Below, in pieces: positions 10,918 through 22,640 of a stretch of DNA of 64,000 nt. Source of the DNA: Aphrocallistes beatrix (Eukaryota; Porifera; Hexactinellida; Sceptrulophora; Aphrocallistidae); contig OY725495.1 of the NCBI GenBank assembly GCA_963281255.1, positions 1,736,001-1,800,000 on the forward strand, read 5' to 3'. Numbering within the stretch: position 1 is the first letter of the stretch; each line of letters begins with the position of its first letter. The notes below the pieces were generated by a model. It ran no database searches. It was not told the DNA's origin and was given only the letters and a program-made list of their open reading frames with translations. A program made the translations under genes and the position numbers.

Positions 10918-13900
10918 CATGGCCTACTTAACTCAGGCCTCACAGTAGAATGTGAAATTTGGACCAGGGATGCGATCGAAGCCGAACAGTGAAATACCAA
11001 CTTTTCAATATTTCGTGGTAATCTTAGTACGCTAATGATTTGAGTTATAGCCTTGAGCGTTCACATTTGATCTAACCCTCATTAATTTCTATTTTAAATG
11101 TCTCCATTATACTATACTATATTGAGTATTGAAGTGATATCATATTTCATTTAAATAATTGAAATAAACAAGACAATACTATTACAATCACAATTAATAA
11201 TGTATTAAAACAGTTTTACAATACATAAACTTTCTTTCGATCATTTTAGCGCTGTTGTTGTCTCCGATTAACATATTGAGGGTTGTGTTACTGGCATGTG
11301 AGAAAGGTTGGCCGCGCTTACAGCTGAACTAAGTAAAGAAAAGTTAAACACATACTATATTAAAATATAAGGATATTAAGAGTTAAATTTTTTCAATTTA
11401 CGTTTTTCAATTCCTCTACATACTACCATGGAATTATAATTTTTTACTTTGTTAGCTATCATACAATTTCCTGAAACAAATAACAACCTACGTAGAATCG
11501 AAAAACGAGGAATATTGCAGGAAGGAAATGTATTCTCCCAGACATCACAATCATTGCTATCTACTATTGAGTTTAAAGCAAGCTCGACTAGAATTTTCCT
11601 CGCTGGCCCTTCTACTAATGCATTTACCAACTCTATATTATTCTGAATGATGGAGAATATTTTCCAGAGCGTAACAATTGATTCCAAAACGACCTCTGAA
11701 GGATATTTTAGTTTTCCACGGTCAGAAAGTTCCAGTAGTCTATACTGAGATAAGAACGCCTCGTCAACTAGTATATCTTTATCGATGGTTAACATATCCA
11801 AACATAAGAGACATGGTTGAACTCTTTTTAAATATTGGTGTGTGGAGTACCCTGCAATGAAAGCTAAAGATTGTCAAGTTGGTATATCGCAATCAATGAT
11901 GGATAAATCTGATATTTCATTTAAGAAGGGATCAAGGTTAATCTCAAGTTCCGAAGAGGAACTATCCTTAGTAGAAAAGGACTGAATAAATTCCTGCACA
12001 GAATAATCACTAGCATCAGATTGGCAGGAAAATAGTTTTAGGATGCTAGAAACTTTCAGACGACGTTCACTTTCTAATATTTGTAGATAAGAAACATGGT
12101 AATTAGCACCTGACATCATACGATAAAGTCCAAAATGGTGCTCTAAAGGATCTGTCTGCAAGAAAGATGTCAAGAGGTAAGAATAACCACAATTGCCTGT
12201 TAGATGATTAGTTATTTGAGGCAGCACAAGGCAGGCATGTCTTAAGCTGGTAAAGGTCTGTTTACTTAACTTCCCCTCTTTATCAGGGAGTGATAGCCAA
12301 GCTTGCCTTAGTCAATAATGAAAAACGATCGTCATTGAAAGAAAAAGGGCGAGATAGTGGGTCATTCAAACGAATATGTTTAAAAGGAACGTTTACATTG
12401 AAAATTTTCCAAAGGGAAAGTAGAAATTCAATAAATTCTGAAGTATTGTTTCTATACTGGGGACAACGTTGTTCGTTTTGAATAGCTAACGCAGCAATGG
12501 TAGACTCATGAATAACCTTTAAAACTAACTTCACATTCTGTCGTTCTAAACTTGAAGGATAACAGGATTTCAAAGTCAAGCGTGGGGCTAGTTTAGCCAA
12601 GCTGTCTTTCTCAGAATTATAAAGAGTACGGATATCTTGGAAAGAAGCAGAACATAGTCTTAGAGGGTAAGAACAAGAATCAGAGCGAATATCTTCGAAA
12701 CTGGGAAAAATAAAACTTTTGACATTCGACTTTAGATTCAACCAATTGTTACGAATAGATTTTAATATGTGTACAAAATCAAATGTAAGAAATAACGCTC
12801 TATTGATGTCACATGGATGAGGTACTCGAGTTTCTAGATCACCAGTGGGAGAAAACAGTTTGAAAAGCTTCACATTAAGAGGGTAATTGTCCGTCGAGAT
12901 AATTTGAACGAACAAGCCACAAGCCTCGACATCTAGAATACAAGACTTAACAATTGCAAATATCTTCTCTGCTGATATAGTTGCACAGGGTAACAGACGA
13001 ACAATGCAGGACCATTTTTTCTGAAGGCTAGAGACCATGATAGCAAATACAGTTTTCGTAGGATTATCTGGACATATATTGGATCCTATAATTTTGCCTC
13101 CCTTGTATGATATATCGGGTTTTACGTGAATTTCATCCATTTGAAGGATTACATGCTTTTGTTCATTCGAAAAAGAACACGTTGCTTGCCTCAGGAATGG
13201 AAAGAAGTCATTTTCGAGCCCAAATGAAGAGTACAATTTTTCTAAAGTATTGAAGTGAGGAAGTGATAGGCAAGGCATGTGCTGGAGATACCTATAACAA
13301 GCTGGCGAGATCAGATGTGTTTTAAGAGATAATATTTGTGTGAGTATGTTGTATCTACGTCTATTTTTGGGAACAAGACTGTTTTCTAATTGGCATTGAA
13401 TGAATTGGAGTCGACAAATTTCTGGATGCTCAGATGTTTCTACATCCGAACTGGTATGTATAATATCAATGGCTTGTTGGATGTGAACATTCGCTGATGA
13501 TATATGGGAAACAGTAGATTCAGAATTCTTAGATGGCTCACATCGATAAGGCGCACTAGAAATTTCATTCACAAGTGATTCAAGTTGTCGAATATCACTC
13601 AGGCAACTGAGCGAATGTGGAAAAATCTCATTTTTACGAAAGGCCTTGATAGAAAGATCGAACGTTACTACCAAATAAACATCAACTAGTATACTAGAAT
13701 TCTCTAAACTAGGACGCATAAAAATCAAGCTATGTTCATCTGGGTACCATAATGACCAGGTTTTAGGTAAAGAAATAAGTGATAACTTATCTTGCATTTC
13801 CTGGAAGCAGCTAATCTTGAATCTCTCTTTTTCTTCTGCATCAGATCTCAGGCTAAGTGTCAAAGCTTGATTGATGAACTCGTCATCTTTTGAGTCGAGA

Positions 13901-14494
13901 GACCGACGACTTCGCTTAGCTGTAGATTGGGAGTAGTATGAGGGACATCCTGGTAGAAAGACTGGTACAGCATCATCCTTCAGCTTTGGGTTCACTCTAG
14001 GGATTTCGCGAAAAGTACCATCTCCGTTGGGAACCTTGTGCGTGTACTCGATATCTTCAGTCCTGAAGTGCTTCACGCAGACGTAAACAGCCTTTAACTC
14101 GTCTATGTCATCTCTGCGGAGTGCCCGAACCCAAGCGTGTCTAAGTTGATCTGGTTTCTGCGGCATCTTGAAAAGAGTCACACGATCTTCAGATTTGTAG
14201 TTACTCTTGCAACCAGGTGCCGAGCAACTGGTCGGCATTTCAAATATAAGTACGTAGCTAGTGCAAAAAAGAAATGTACGTATGTAAATATTTATTATTA
14301 TGATTAAATTATATATGGATGCTATTTTTACAAATTAAAGTATATACGAACATGATTGTATGAAAATGTTATGGGTAATTGTGAATAGATAAACATGAAT
14401 AAAATATTGTGGTTAATTAACAATTACCGGCTTCGACTGCATCCCTGGTACAATATTTCCATTCTACTGTGAGGCCTGAGTTAAGTAGGCCATG
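10918..14494 (-). mobile_element. P-element-like (THAP) transposon inside the hAT transposase
   Basis: Terminal inverted repeats of about 67 bp begin CATGGCCTACTTAACTCAGG at both ends with few mismatches. It is flanked by a perfect 7-bp duplication, GATACCT (10911-10917 and 14495-14501). Removing the element and one duplication restores the hAT reading frame across the junction (TFGGI to VFSLVADNA), which proves the boundaries. It encodes a THAP-domain transposase. Known P elements make 8-bp duplications; here both copies in the window give 7. Confidence 0.95.
11376..14238 (-). pseudogene. THAP-domain P-like transposase, one frameshift and one stop
   Basis: Starts at ATG 14236-14238 with MPTSCSAPGCKSNYK, a THAP zinc finger (CxxxxC, then CVKHF about 45 residues on, with a conserved Pro). 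The first 651 codons run to 12283 and include QMDEIHVKPDISYKGGKIIG, typical of the P-type catalytic core. The frame shifts by one near 12290, then continues through LTGNCGYSYLLTSFLQTDPL and EHHFGLYR (P-element 'QDPLE..FG.IR' region). An in-frame TGA at about 11871 precedes SLAFIAGYSTHQYLK, CLLCLD and DRGKLKYPS. All are THAP9/P-transposase motifs. Close to intact, so a fairly recent loss. Confidence 0.93.
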
Positions 14495-14944
14495 GATACC
14501 TCCAAATGTTTGAATTTCGTTTATACTAACAGACTCCAAGAGTATTTTGATCGCCTGATTATCCATTTTCATCATCACCTCGCTTCTCCAAAAGTAAACC
14601 TTGGAACTTTCGTGAACCATCAAACAAAAATGGTGATTGTGAGATACGTTATTGGTCCACCCGTCAACAGAAATTGATAGAAACTTACATTTTAATTGGG
14701 TACCAATCTGGTTTCGCCGCTCGTTAGCTAGATCCGATATACGTTTGGCAATAAGATGCCTATCCTTACCTTGATGAGGATATGCCCACGTAAATATAGG
14801 GCCTTCAACAATATTGAATGGGAGAACATGCCTACTGGCCACTGCTGCGATAGCCTGTCTATCAATGAATGGAATGTCCATGGGAAAGACTTCTATATCA
14901 CTCTTTATTGCCCAACGATCCAATTTTGGAACCTTGCTTTGACT
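14495..14944 (-). pseudogene. hAT transposase, RNase H-like first half
   Basis: Contains LDRWAIKSD, AIAAVASRHVLPFNIVE, FLSISVDGWTNNVSHNHHFC (first catalytic Asp in VDGWTN) and ends at INEIQTFGGI, where the P-like element entered. The frame resumes at 10917. A stop and intron-like sequence lie upstream of 14944; the N-terminal BED exon is at 16004-16167. Confidence 0.9.
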
Positions 14945-15304
14945 TTAATCATTTACATCGTAAATAATCCATGGGTGTTACTTTAGCAGCGGATTCGCCG
15001 TGTCGCACTTAAATACTAATAACTTTATGAATTTGGATCCGATTTGAATCTAATCATACCAACGTGCAGATGAGTTCTGGACGTTTGTGTTGTTAAATTT
15101 TGAAGCTAATAAGTAAAATTTGTTGAATTTGTGGTCGGTTCAATTTTTTACTTGATTGGCTCGCACACGAGTGTTAGAGGCGGATTCGAAGTCACACCTA
15201 ATCACTTATAACTCGAAAAGTATTCGTTCTAGATCAAAAATAATTATACCAGTGGACAGAAGAGAGTTGGTGTATTTAATTTTTAAGTTTAATTTTTAAA
15301 TTTT

Positions 15305-16003
15305 TACAAAATGAGTTAGCAGTGACACATCAATTTTCGGTCTCAGTTTTTGGTTAATATCTCGTGAAATATTTATGATACAAACTTTTCCTTTAAACTA
15401 CGTTTATTTCAGCCTTGGTATATTTTGTGTTTCAAATTTCAACTTAAAATATTAATTTATGAACGAATTATTAATATTTGAATTTTACATTTAATAATGT
15501 GATATCACCAGAGTTGTATCTATCAGTAATATCTACTTTTAATCACACCAGATCATATTTTTATTGTTTAGTAATTCGGGTCCAGCACTAAATTTCCAGC
15601 CATTTGATATATATATTGATCATATATGGAGAATGTTTAGGTTTGCCGTTCCTAGCAACGGCCAACCTAAACATTCTCCATATATGGTCAATATATATAT
15701 TAAATGGCTGGAAATTTAGTGCTGGACCCGAATTAAATAATTAAAATATGATCTGGTGTGATTGAAAGTAAATATTACTGATAGATACAACTCCGGTGAT
15801 ATCACATTATTAAATGTAAAATTAAAATATTAATAATTCGTTTAAAAATTAATAGTTTAAGTTGAAATTTGAAACACAAAATATACCAAGGCTGAAAAAA
15901 ACGTAGTTTAAAGGAAAAGTTTGTATCATAAATATTTCACGAGATATTAAACAAAAACTGAGACCGAAATTTGATGTGCCACTGCTAACTCATTTTTTTA
16001 AAA
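15305..16003. repeat. Foldback: about 340-bp inverted arms
   Basis: A near-perfect palindrome. The left arm (15305-15644, from ATGAGTTAGCAGTGACAC) is matched by the complement of the right arm (15663-16003, ending CACTGCTAACTCAT). The centre is GCCGTT-CCTAG-CAACGGC at 15645-15662. It sits between the BED exon and the main exon of the hAT, where an intron is expected. The left flank (15001-15300) holds two diverged tandem blocks starting GCGGATTCG that are absent on the right. A related core lies at 26478-26712. No ORF. Confidence 0.9.
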
Positions 16004-16167
16004 ATTAAACTATAGACATCGTAGTGTTTATTGAGTAAATGGTTCCTTAGGGTCGAATAAATCGCTTTGCTAGAGGTGAACTTCATCGTTTGAGTACTCA
16101 ATTTACATTGCATTGTGTCGTTGAGACGCTTGTAAATATCGTAGATATTCTTGTAGTTTTCAGCCAT
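16004..16167 (-). pseudogene. hAT N-terminal BED-type zinc finger exon
   Basis: Starts at ATG 16165-16167 (MAENYKNIYDIYK) and contains MQCKLSTQTMKFTSSKAIYS followed by LRNHLLNKHYDVY. The C...HxxxxH arrangement and 'ss...L..HL...H' pattern fit a BED finger, with the second Cys lost (CKLS instead of CxxC). The position, 5' of the catalytic half on the same strand and inside the same element, supports it as exon 1. Confidence 0.65.
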
Positions 16168-16542
16168 TGCACAAACAATAAATATTTTTAGAAGCTAATT
16201 AAGGGAGAATTTGATGAATAATGAAATAACGATAATATAGTCAATAAAAATTTAAAACAAGAGTCAATCTATAAATGTCAAAAGGGACATGCAATATTTA
16301 GTGGGATAGGCAAAACAAATTGAATCATAAAAATAAAAAACCCAATATCAAATAGTAAATATTTACATAACAGTCAAGGTTAAGCTATATGGTTCTATAA
16401 TAATATCTATATTTTTGAATAATTTATCTCAAATTTAGATTATAAAAGTAGATAGACAGATATAAATTAAAATTTAGCGATAGCTGTTAACAGCCACAAT
16501 TTTGCGTTGGCTGTTAACAGCTGCTAGCTGTTTCCATCCCTG

Positions 16543-17066
16543 GTGATGAGTCATCTTTTTTTGATGATAGTTGCATCATATGTGAGGTATGTTAGTATAC
16601 AAATTCTCTTAAAATTTCAGCCTTTTGTCTCCTATAATGGCATAGTTATGCTCGAATAACTGTATTGCTTAACTTTCAAAATATGACAATGACGTCATAA
16701 TTCCATGATGAGTCGACATTTTGCTCTGAGTTCAGAACTTAGTGGAACCATAGCCAAAACACTCCCACATGCCAAAATTAAGCTTTCTTCGCCCGGTTTT
16801 TTCTTCAATCAATCCGTTACAGATATACTTATATATACAGTCGACTCCGCTTAATAGGGTCACATCGGTCAGAGGACATTTGGCCCGATTAAGCGGAGAT
16901 CCCTATTAACCGAAAATATTTCTATTAACTTCTATGTGTGAGAGCTTTTCCGTTCCCGCCAAAGGTGTCCCGATTAAGCGGTTGACCCGATTAAACAGTG
17001 ACCCAATTAAGCGGAGTCCACTGTAATATATATAATACTACATTAACCGAGTTTTAATAGTAAGGA
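16543..17066 (-). repeat. R1 copy, 5' part (rest of the copy split by the hAT)
   Basis: Resumes exactly after the hAT with the target duplication GTGATGAG. It runs through the R1 core to CAATCCGTTACAGATATA, the microsatellite (itself holding a pogo-like MITE) and the R1 5' block complement ending AGTAAGGA. Confidence 0.9.
16838..17023. mobile_element. 186-bp pogo/Tigger-like MITE in the R1 microsatellite
   Basis: Ends CAGTCGACTCCGCTTAAT and complement ATTAAGCGGAGTCCACTG, flanked by TA. Internal GATTAAGCGG motifs repeat in both orientations. Another copy, right-truncated, is at 39100-39269. Confidence 0.85.
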
Positions 17067-17074
17067 TATATATA

Positions 17075-17572
17075 TCTGTGGCGAATTGATTGAAGAAACT
17101 GTCAGGCCCAGAAAGCTGATTTTTGGCATGTGGGAGTATTTTGGCTAAGGGCTCCAGTAAGTTCTGAGCTCAGACGGAAATGTCGACTCATCATGGAATT
17201 ATGACGTCATTGTCACCATTTTTATAATGAGAAATTTTTTCGACCATAACACAGCCATTTCAGGGATAGAAGGCTGAAATTTTGATAGAATATGTATATT
17301 AATATACCTCACATATGATGCAACTATCATCAAGAAATAATGACTCATCACTCTGTTGTGACGTCATCATTACGCATCAAAATTTTAAAAATTGACAAAT
17401 TTGTCGATTTTTCGAGTGAAATCGATATTAATTATAATATCACAAATACAGACATATTTAGTGATGTTATCTCCCTTATAATTAACCAATGTGACCCAGG
17501 CGACCGAAGGGATCCTCTGGCGGACACAAAGTGTCCGCCAGCCCCGCAGTACGAGCAAGCGAACTGCGCTTG
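17075..17572 (+). repeat. R1 copy, + orientation, head-to-head with the previous one
   Basis: Core from CTGTGGCGAATTGATTG to the 3' GC-rich hairpins and GCGCTTG. It lacks its own 5' block. A stray 5' block in minus orientation (17590-17618) follows. Confidence 0.9.
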
Positions 17573-17618
17573 AATATATATATACGTATATATTGATCGA
17601 GTTTTAAAAGTGAGGAGA

Positions 17619-17994
17619 AAACAAGAAATAGCCTTTTAAAACTATTTTTTTAAGATATCACAGGTTAATTAAGATTTCATTTAGCTCTCATTAAAACTAT
17701 ATTTGGATGATAATGTAATGACGTCGCGGGCCGGATTTTGCTGACCCATGCATCAAATCAATTCCCATATTTTCGTTTAAAAGTGTTCTGTCAATTGTGT
17801 TATTTTCAAATTTTAACCTTCTTTTGGTCTTAGTTTTTACAAGTATACTTTTGTCGGATAATGTCTATGCCTCCTATTTTAGGCCAGCTTTGCATGAATC
17901 ACTATTTCTGAAACAATATTTCTTAATATTTGAATTTAGATTATTTAATTTATTTTTAAAATTTTATCTTTTTTTATTGATTTGTGTTTACTAG
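17619..17994. other. Intron sequence, no gene
   Basis: AT-rich and pyrimidine-rich, ending in a good polypyrimidine tract and TTTACTAG splice acceptor just before the exon at 17995. Confidence 0.5.
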
Positions 17995-18306
17995 ATTCAA
18001 TTTGATAATCAAGTCAATTTTAGATGGTTTGAGCAGCTAATCTTTGCGCTTCACGAAAGTCACATTTCTCAGATAGGTCTCTTTTTTAAAACTATTAATT
18101 ATACTAAGGATTTGAATTCTTTGTCTCACCTACTCAGATGGTTTTCAACTTGTATTATTATTATTAAAATTTTTTTCAAACTCCCTGATGAGAACCTTTT
18201 ATTGAATATCATTTCTGATATTGATTTCTTAACCCCTTTTATCAATATACCTTTTCTCATAAATATTTCTGAAAAAACTTTTGATTCGTATTTGATTCCA
18301 GAAGAG
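17995..18306 (+). CDS. Predicted exon A of an unidentified host gene
   Basis: An internal exon bounded by a strong acceptor (pyrimidine-rich, TTTACTAG) and donor GAG|GTATTT. It is open through 104 codons in phase 0 at both ends. The peptide begins IQFDNQVNFRWFEQLIFALH and continues with KTINYTKDLNSLSHLLRW, rich in Leu, Ile, Phe and Asn and predicted helical. No low-complexity or TE motif is seen. I do not recognise the family. Phase matches the next predicted exon at 27728. The frame stays open beyond the donor to 18522, so the 3' boundary could be later. Confidence 0.5.
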
Positions 18307-18947
18307 GTATTTATGTCATTATATTCTAGCAAAATTATGTTGTTTTACAAATGTAGTATATACGTTAGATATTTACTTCAATTGTACAATTCTCTTATTT
18401 TATATCCCAATAAACGGAATAAGTATTATTGCGTTTGTTTACTTATTGGCAAGCTTTGTGCACTCGTTTATACATTTGCTTGTCAAACTTCAACTTACAA
18501 AGTCAGACACTATAACATGTGAGGATCTTAATGAATGGAATCTGGAAAGGAAGGATGCTGTGATACCGCACAGAGCTCGGACAGGATAATACTGACAGCC
18601 GCCCAGTCACAGCTTCCTAGAAAGAAAGTGCTATCACATGTTCCAACTCAGGTATTAAACAGCCCTCCAGATATGCGATCTTAATCTCGAATTAGAATTA
18701 ATACTCATAAATTGATAAATAGAATTGTAATCTAGGGTATATTGGGTAATATTCTAAATTTTCACGCACCTAAAGACGTTCCGGATCGAAATAATATAAC
18801 TAAAGGAGCGTATCGCGCTCTTGGATAATCCCTGTGGCTATGTTCTCTCAAAATGTGGCCCCTGGCGCTCACTTAAACAGCCTTACAGAAATGAATAATA
18901 TTTTTCAAAATTGAGGAATTTTAAATCAAGTTGCTTCTAATGCAGAG
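18307..18947. other. Intron sequence, no gene recognised
   Basis: Contains no TE motif I can place. A moderately GC-rich patch lies at 18540-18620 with no clear ORF. Confidence 0.4.
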
Positions 18948-19142
18948 ATACTTTTTGAAATCACTGCTGTCGTTGGACTTCCTGACTTTTGTTTATCCTC
19001 AACGCACTCCTTTCCACACTTTGTTTTCGCACCCCATCTTTCAACAATGGCATGTGAAGGTGCAATATCGCCATAGACTTTAAAAAATCTTTCATAGATC
19101 TCTATTGGAGAGATCTTCTCTAGATTTAAAAACTCTATTACA
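18948..19142 (-). pseudogene. Mariner-type transposase N-terminal (helix-turn-helix) fragment
   Basis: The minus-strand frame reads VIEFLNLEKISPIEIYERFF, then VYGDIAPSHAIVERWGAKTK and CVEDKQKSGSP. This fits the N-terminal helix-turn-helix of mariner transposases ('I.FL..EG.....I...L..VYG..A.S...V..W...F..G...L.D..RSGRP'). The catalytic part is absent; it is a short relic. Confidence 0.7.
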
Positions 19143-19974
19143 GTTCTCTACTTGATTTTGCTGTTTTCTGGAGCAATAACCACTTGTTCACTTCAGTTAC
19201 CCGCTTGAATCGGAAATAACAAAAACAATACTATAATACTCTTTCTGAGAATTAAGAAAGAACAGATTGTTGCTACAACGAAAGGAAATAATATAAGTTG
19301 ATAAAGCTCAAAACTTTTGGAATGTCCCTCGTAAACATTGATATCAATTAACCGAATATCTATCTCTTCATGTTTTCAAGTTAATCCATTTTTAAAACCT
19401 ACTCGAGGTGTGAAACTTGTGAAATTTTTTAGAAACCTTTTTTGATGAAAACTTGTGGGCAACTTAGAAAAACTAATCATGCAAATTATTTCATTTTAAG
19501 ATTTTTGTTGAGTCATCGTCACCTAACCACATACATATGTTCATCAGATGTGTTAAGATAAATAATCAACCTTTATTTGTTGAAATTTTCGATTATCACT
19601 TTTCATTATGAAGTTATTTTGTATTAAACATTTCTATGATTTTATCTTTATTTAGATATGAATAATAATCAGTGTTCATTTTATTGCGTGGCAAAATTAT
19701 GTGCCATAATGTTAGTAACAACACTAAACTCGTTGTTATTGTTTGTGAACTCAATCAATGGAATTAATATTTCGATATTAAACTTTTCGCTCTCTTATAC
19801 TCTCACACTAGCTACTAATTGGTGATAAAGTTCAAACAATAGAATTTAGATTTCATTACATAGTGCGAAATAAATAATAAATATTTAAATAAGGATTGTA
19901 TAAATTGTTAGGCCGTAATTAAAATCTGCTACTGAAGAAAGTGTGAAAATAGTCAGCCGTAGCATCATATAGTA
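19143..19974. other. No gene recognised
   Basis: AT-rich intron sequence with no ORF or repeat that I can assign. Confidence 0.4.
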
Positions 19975-20318
19975 CAAGCGGGCTTCGCTTAATCGCGCTG
20001 CGAGACTTGCGGACACTTTGTATCCGCTGGAGGCGCCCTTAGGGCGCCTGGGCTCAGATTGATTAATTATAAGGTAGATAACATCTCTAAATATGACTGT
20101 CAACTGTTAAAATCGATATCACTCGAATAATCATCAAATTTGTCGATTTTTAAATTGTGGATGCCGTAATGCTGACGTTATGACAGAGTGATGAGTCACC
20201 ATTTTTTGATGATGATAGTATCACATGTGAAAAATATTTATATACACATTATTTTAAAATTTCAGCCTTCGCTCATCTAAAATGAATGAGTTAAATTCAA
20301 ATACTGAAATTTCTAGTA
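19975..20318 (-). repeat. R1 copy, 3' part (split by mariner)
   Basis: Begins with the complement of the R1 3' end (CAAGCGGGCTTCGC) and stops at TA before the mariner. The copy resumes at 21684. Confidence 0.9.
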
Positions 20319-21683
20319 CAGGGTGGGCCAAAAACAACACCACCGGGTTACATTTTAACCCACCCTGACTATAACTTTTGCTCTAGCCCCACAAATTTGT
20401 TAGCTATGGCAGATGACACTATTTTGGATCAAAATAGCAAGCAGTAGCATGTGAAAGAAAGATCAAGGGGTGTGAAGAGGTACTTTGAAGTTAGGAGCTA
20501 TGTGAAAATTCAGGACTAGTTTTTGCATGTTTTTAAAACCGACAAAGCGCCTGATAAGGAGAGAATAGAGGACTGGATGAAGAAATTTGAGAAGTTTGGC
20601 ACAGTACAGAATCTGGACAAGAAGTCTAAAGATCGAGCAAGTCATTCTGGGAGGAAAAGACTGAGAGATGAGGCTCTAATTAAACGAGTCAAGAAGGACG
20701 TTGAACATTCTCCAAAAAGAAGCAGTCGAAAGTGGTGCCAATCCCTAGGAATAGCAAGGACTACATTCCGTAGAATCCTTAATGATGACCTACATGAGTT
20801 CCCCTATCACATTCAGACTAAACAGAAGCTCATAGAGTCAGATAAAACACGAAGAGAAGCAATGGCAGTGGTTTTGATGGACAAGATCGAGAACAACGAG
20901 TCATTTTTACCCTATCTTTTCACCTCAGACGAGGCTCACTTCCACTTGGATGGGCACGTAAATTCCAAAAACAACATCTACTACTGTACACAGCCCCCAA
21001 ATGAGGTTGTAGAAAAGTCTCTTCACTCCCAGAAAGTCACAGCTTGGTGTGCACTCTCGACATTAGGCTGTATTGGTCCGTACTTTTTTTAAGCGAAAGG
21101 AGCCACAGTTATAATTACCGCTGAACGGTACCTTCAGGTCCTGAATAAGTTCTACAAAGAGCTGGAAACACGATTCTCAGGTTATTTACCAAAGCTATGG
21201 TTCCAACAAGATGGCGCGACACCACATACAGCTCTCATGACTCGTGACTGGCTCAAGGAACACTTTAAACGGTGAATCATCTCCAAAAACTTCCCGCTCG
21301 AGTGGGCCCCCCGTTCTCCGGACCTCAGTCCCCCAGATTTTTTTCTTTGGAGGTACTTGAAAGATAGGGTATACCAAAAGAAGCCTTGGAACATCACACA
21401 ACTGAAGAAGAAGATTCGAGACGAAGTTAGAGCCATAAAACCAGAAGTTTTTAATCGAGTAATGAACAACTTCTGTGTGCGCCTAAAAAAATGCAAAGAT
21501 TTGAAAGGGGCACATTTTGAGCATCTATAAGTCCAGGAAAAGTTCGAGATTTGAACATTTCGTTTATTGCTATGTTTCTAAATTGTTTGAACTAATTATC
21601 CACGAGTTTGATTGATTCTACTAACTTAAACCTAAGAATGACAGCAAATTTTCAGCCGGTGGTGGTTTTTTTGGCCCACCCTG
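20319..21683 (+). mobile_element. 1,365-bp mariner transposon
   Basis: Terminal repeats CAGGGTGGGCCAAAAA and the complement TTTTTTGGCCCACCCTG, each flanked by TA, the mariner target. The R1 repeat continues on both sides of it. It carries one transposase gene in the same orientation. Confidence 0.95.
20523..21530 (+). pseudogene. Mariner transposase (DD41D spacing), two stops
   Basis: Begins near 20523 with a helix-turn-helix region (APDKERIEDWMKKFEKFGT). LFTSDEAHFHLDGHV gives the first Asp, WFQQDGATPHTA the second, and WAPRSPDLSPPDFFLW the third. I count 41 residues between the QQD Asp and the PPD Asp, giving DD41D rather than the DD34D of classical mariner. In-frame stops occur at about 21090 (TAA after GPYFF) and 21273 (TGA after HFKR); otherwise the frame is continuous to the TAA near 21530. 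The start lacks a convincing upstream ATG, so the true N-terminus may be a little earlier or mutated. Confidence 0.92.
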
Positions 21684-21861
21684 TAATAAAAAGGTGACAA
21701 TGACCTAATAATTCCATAATGAGTCGACATTTTCATCTGAAGTCAGAACTTAGTGGAGCCATTGCCAAAAGACTGCCTCATGTCAAAAGTCAGCTTTCTG
21801 CGCCTGGAGGTTCTTCAATCAATTCGTTACATATATATATCGAGTTTTCATAGTAAGGGTA
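21684..21861 (-). repeat. R1 copy, 5' part (split by mariner)
   Basis: Continues the R1 core from the TA after the mariner to CAATTCGTTACATATATA and the 5' block CGAGTTTTCATAGTAAGG. Confidence 0.9.
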
Positions 21862-22640
21862 TAGTGTTTTAGACTTCCTTCAATTGCAATAATATTTTAC
21901 ATTAACCCATTCTTAATTCGGTTCTATTCGATAAAGATTAGTAAAACACTAAATTCGTCAAAAATATGACCTATTGCACAATTATATGATAGCCCATGGC
22001 CTACTTAACTCAGGCCTCACAGTAGAATGTGAAATTTGGACCAGGGATGCGATCGAAGCCGAACAATGAAATAGCAACTTTTCAATATTTCGTGGTAATT
22101 TTAGTACATAATGATTTGAGTGATAGCCTTGAGCGTTCACATTTGATCTAACCCTCATTTATTTCTATTTTAAATGTCTCCATCATACTATACTAGTATA
22201 TTGAGTATTGAAGTGATATCATATATTTCATTTAAATAATTGAAATAAACAAGACAATACTATTACAATCACAATTAATAATGTATTAATACAGTTTACA
22301 ATTCATTAACTTTCTTTCGATCATTTTAGTGCTGTTGTTGTCTCCGATTAACAAATTGAAGATTGAGTTACTTGCATGTGAGAAAGGTTGGCCGCGCTTA
22401 CAGCTGAACTAAATAAAGAAAAGTAAAGTTAAACACATACTATATTAAAATATAAGGATATTAAGAGTTAAATTTTTTCAATTTACGTTTTTCAATTCCT
22501 CTACATACTACCTTGGAATAATAATTTTTACTTTATTAGCTATCATACTTGTACAATTTCCTGAAACAAATAACAACCCACGTAGAATCGAAAAACGAGG
22601 AATATTGCAGGAAGGACATGTATTTTCCCTTAAGAAGTAG

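Larger units (their letters stand above)
9415..16542 (-). mobile_element. 7,128-bp hAT transposon
   Basis: Ends are CAGGGATGG at 9415 and the complement CCATCCCTG ending at 16542. They are flanked by 8-bp duplications, GTGATGAA (9407-9414) and GTGATGAG (16543-16550), one mismatch. CAGGG termini and an 8-bp duplication are hAT hallmarks, and a hAT transposase gene lies inside on the minus strand. The insertion splits an R1 repeat whose two halves join cleanly around it. A P-like element (10918-14494) and a foldback (15305-16003) have since inserted into the hAT, inflating its size. Confidence 0.95.

Noticed and set aside
12283..14238. 651-codon THAP protein as a host gene
   Set aside because: It lies inside an element with TIRs and target duplication, the second copy is deleted, and its continuation carries a frameshift and a stop.
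17797..17994. 65-codon + strand ORF
   Set aside because: Overlaps the polypyrimidine tract before exon A and is low-complexity; probably intronic.
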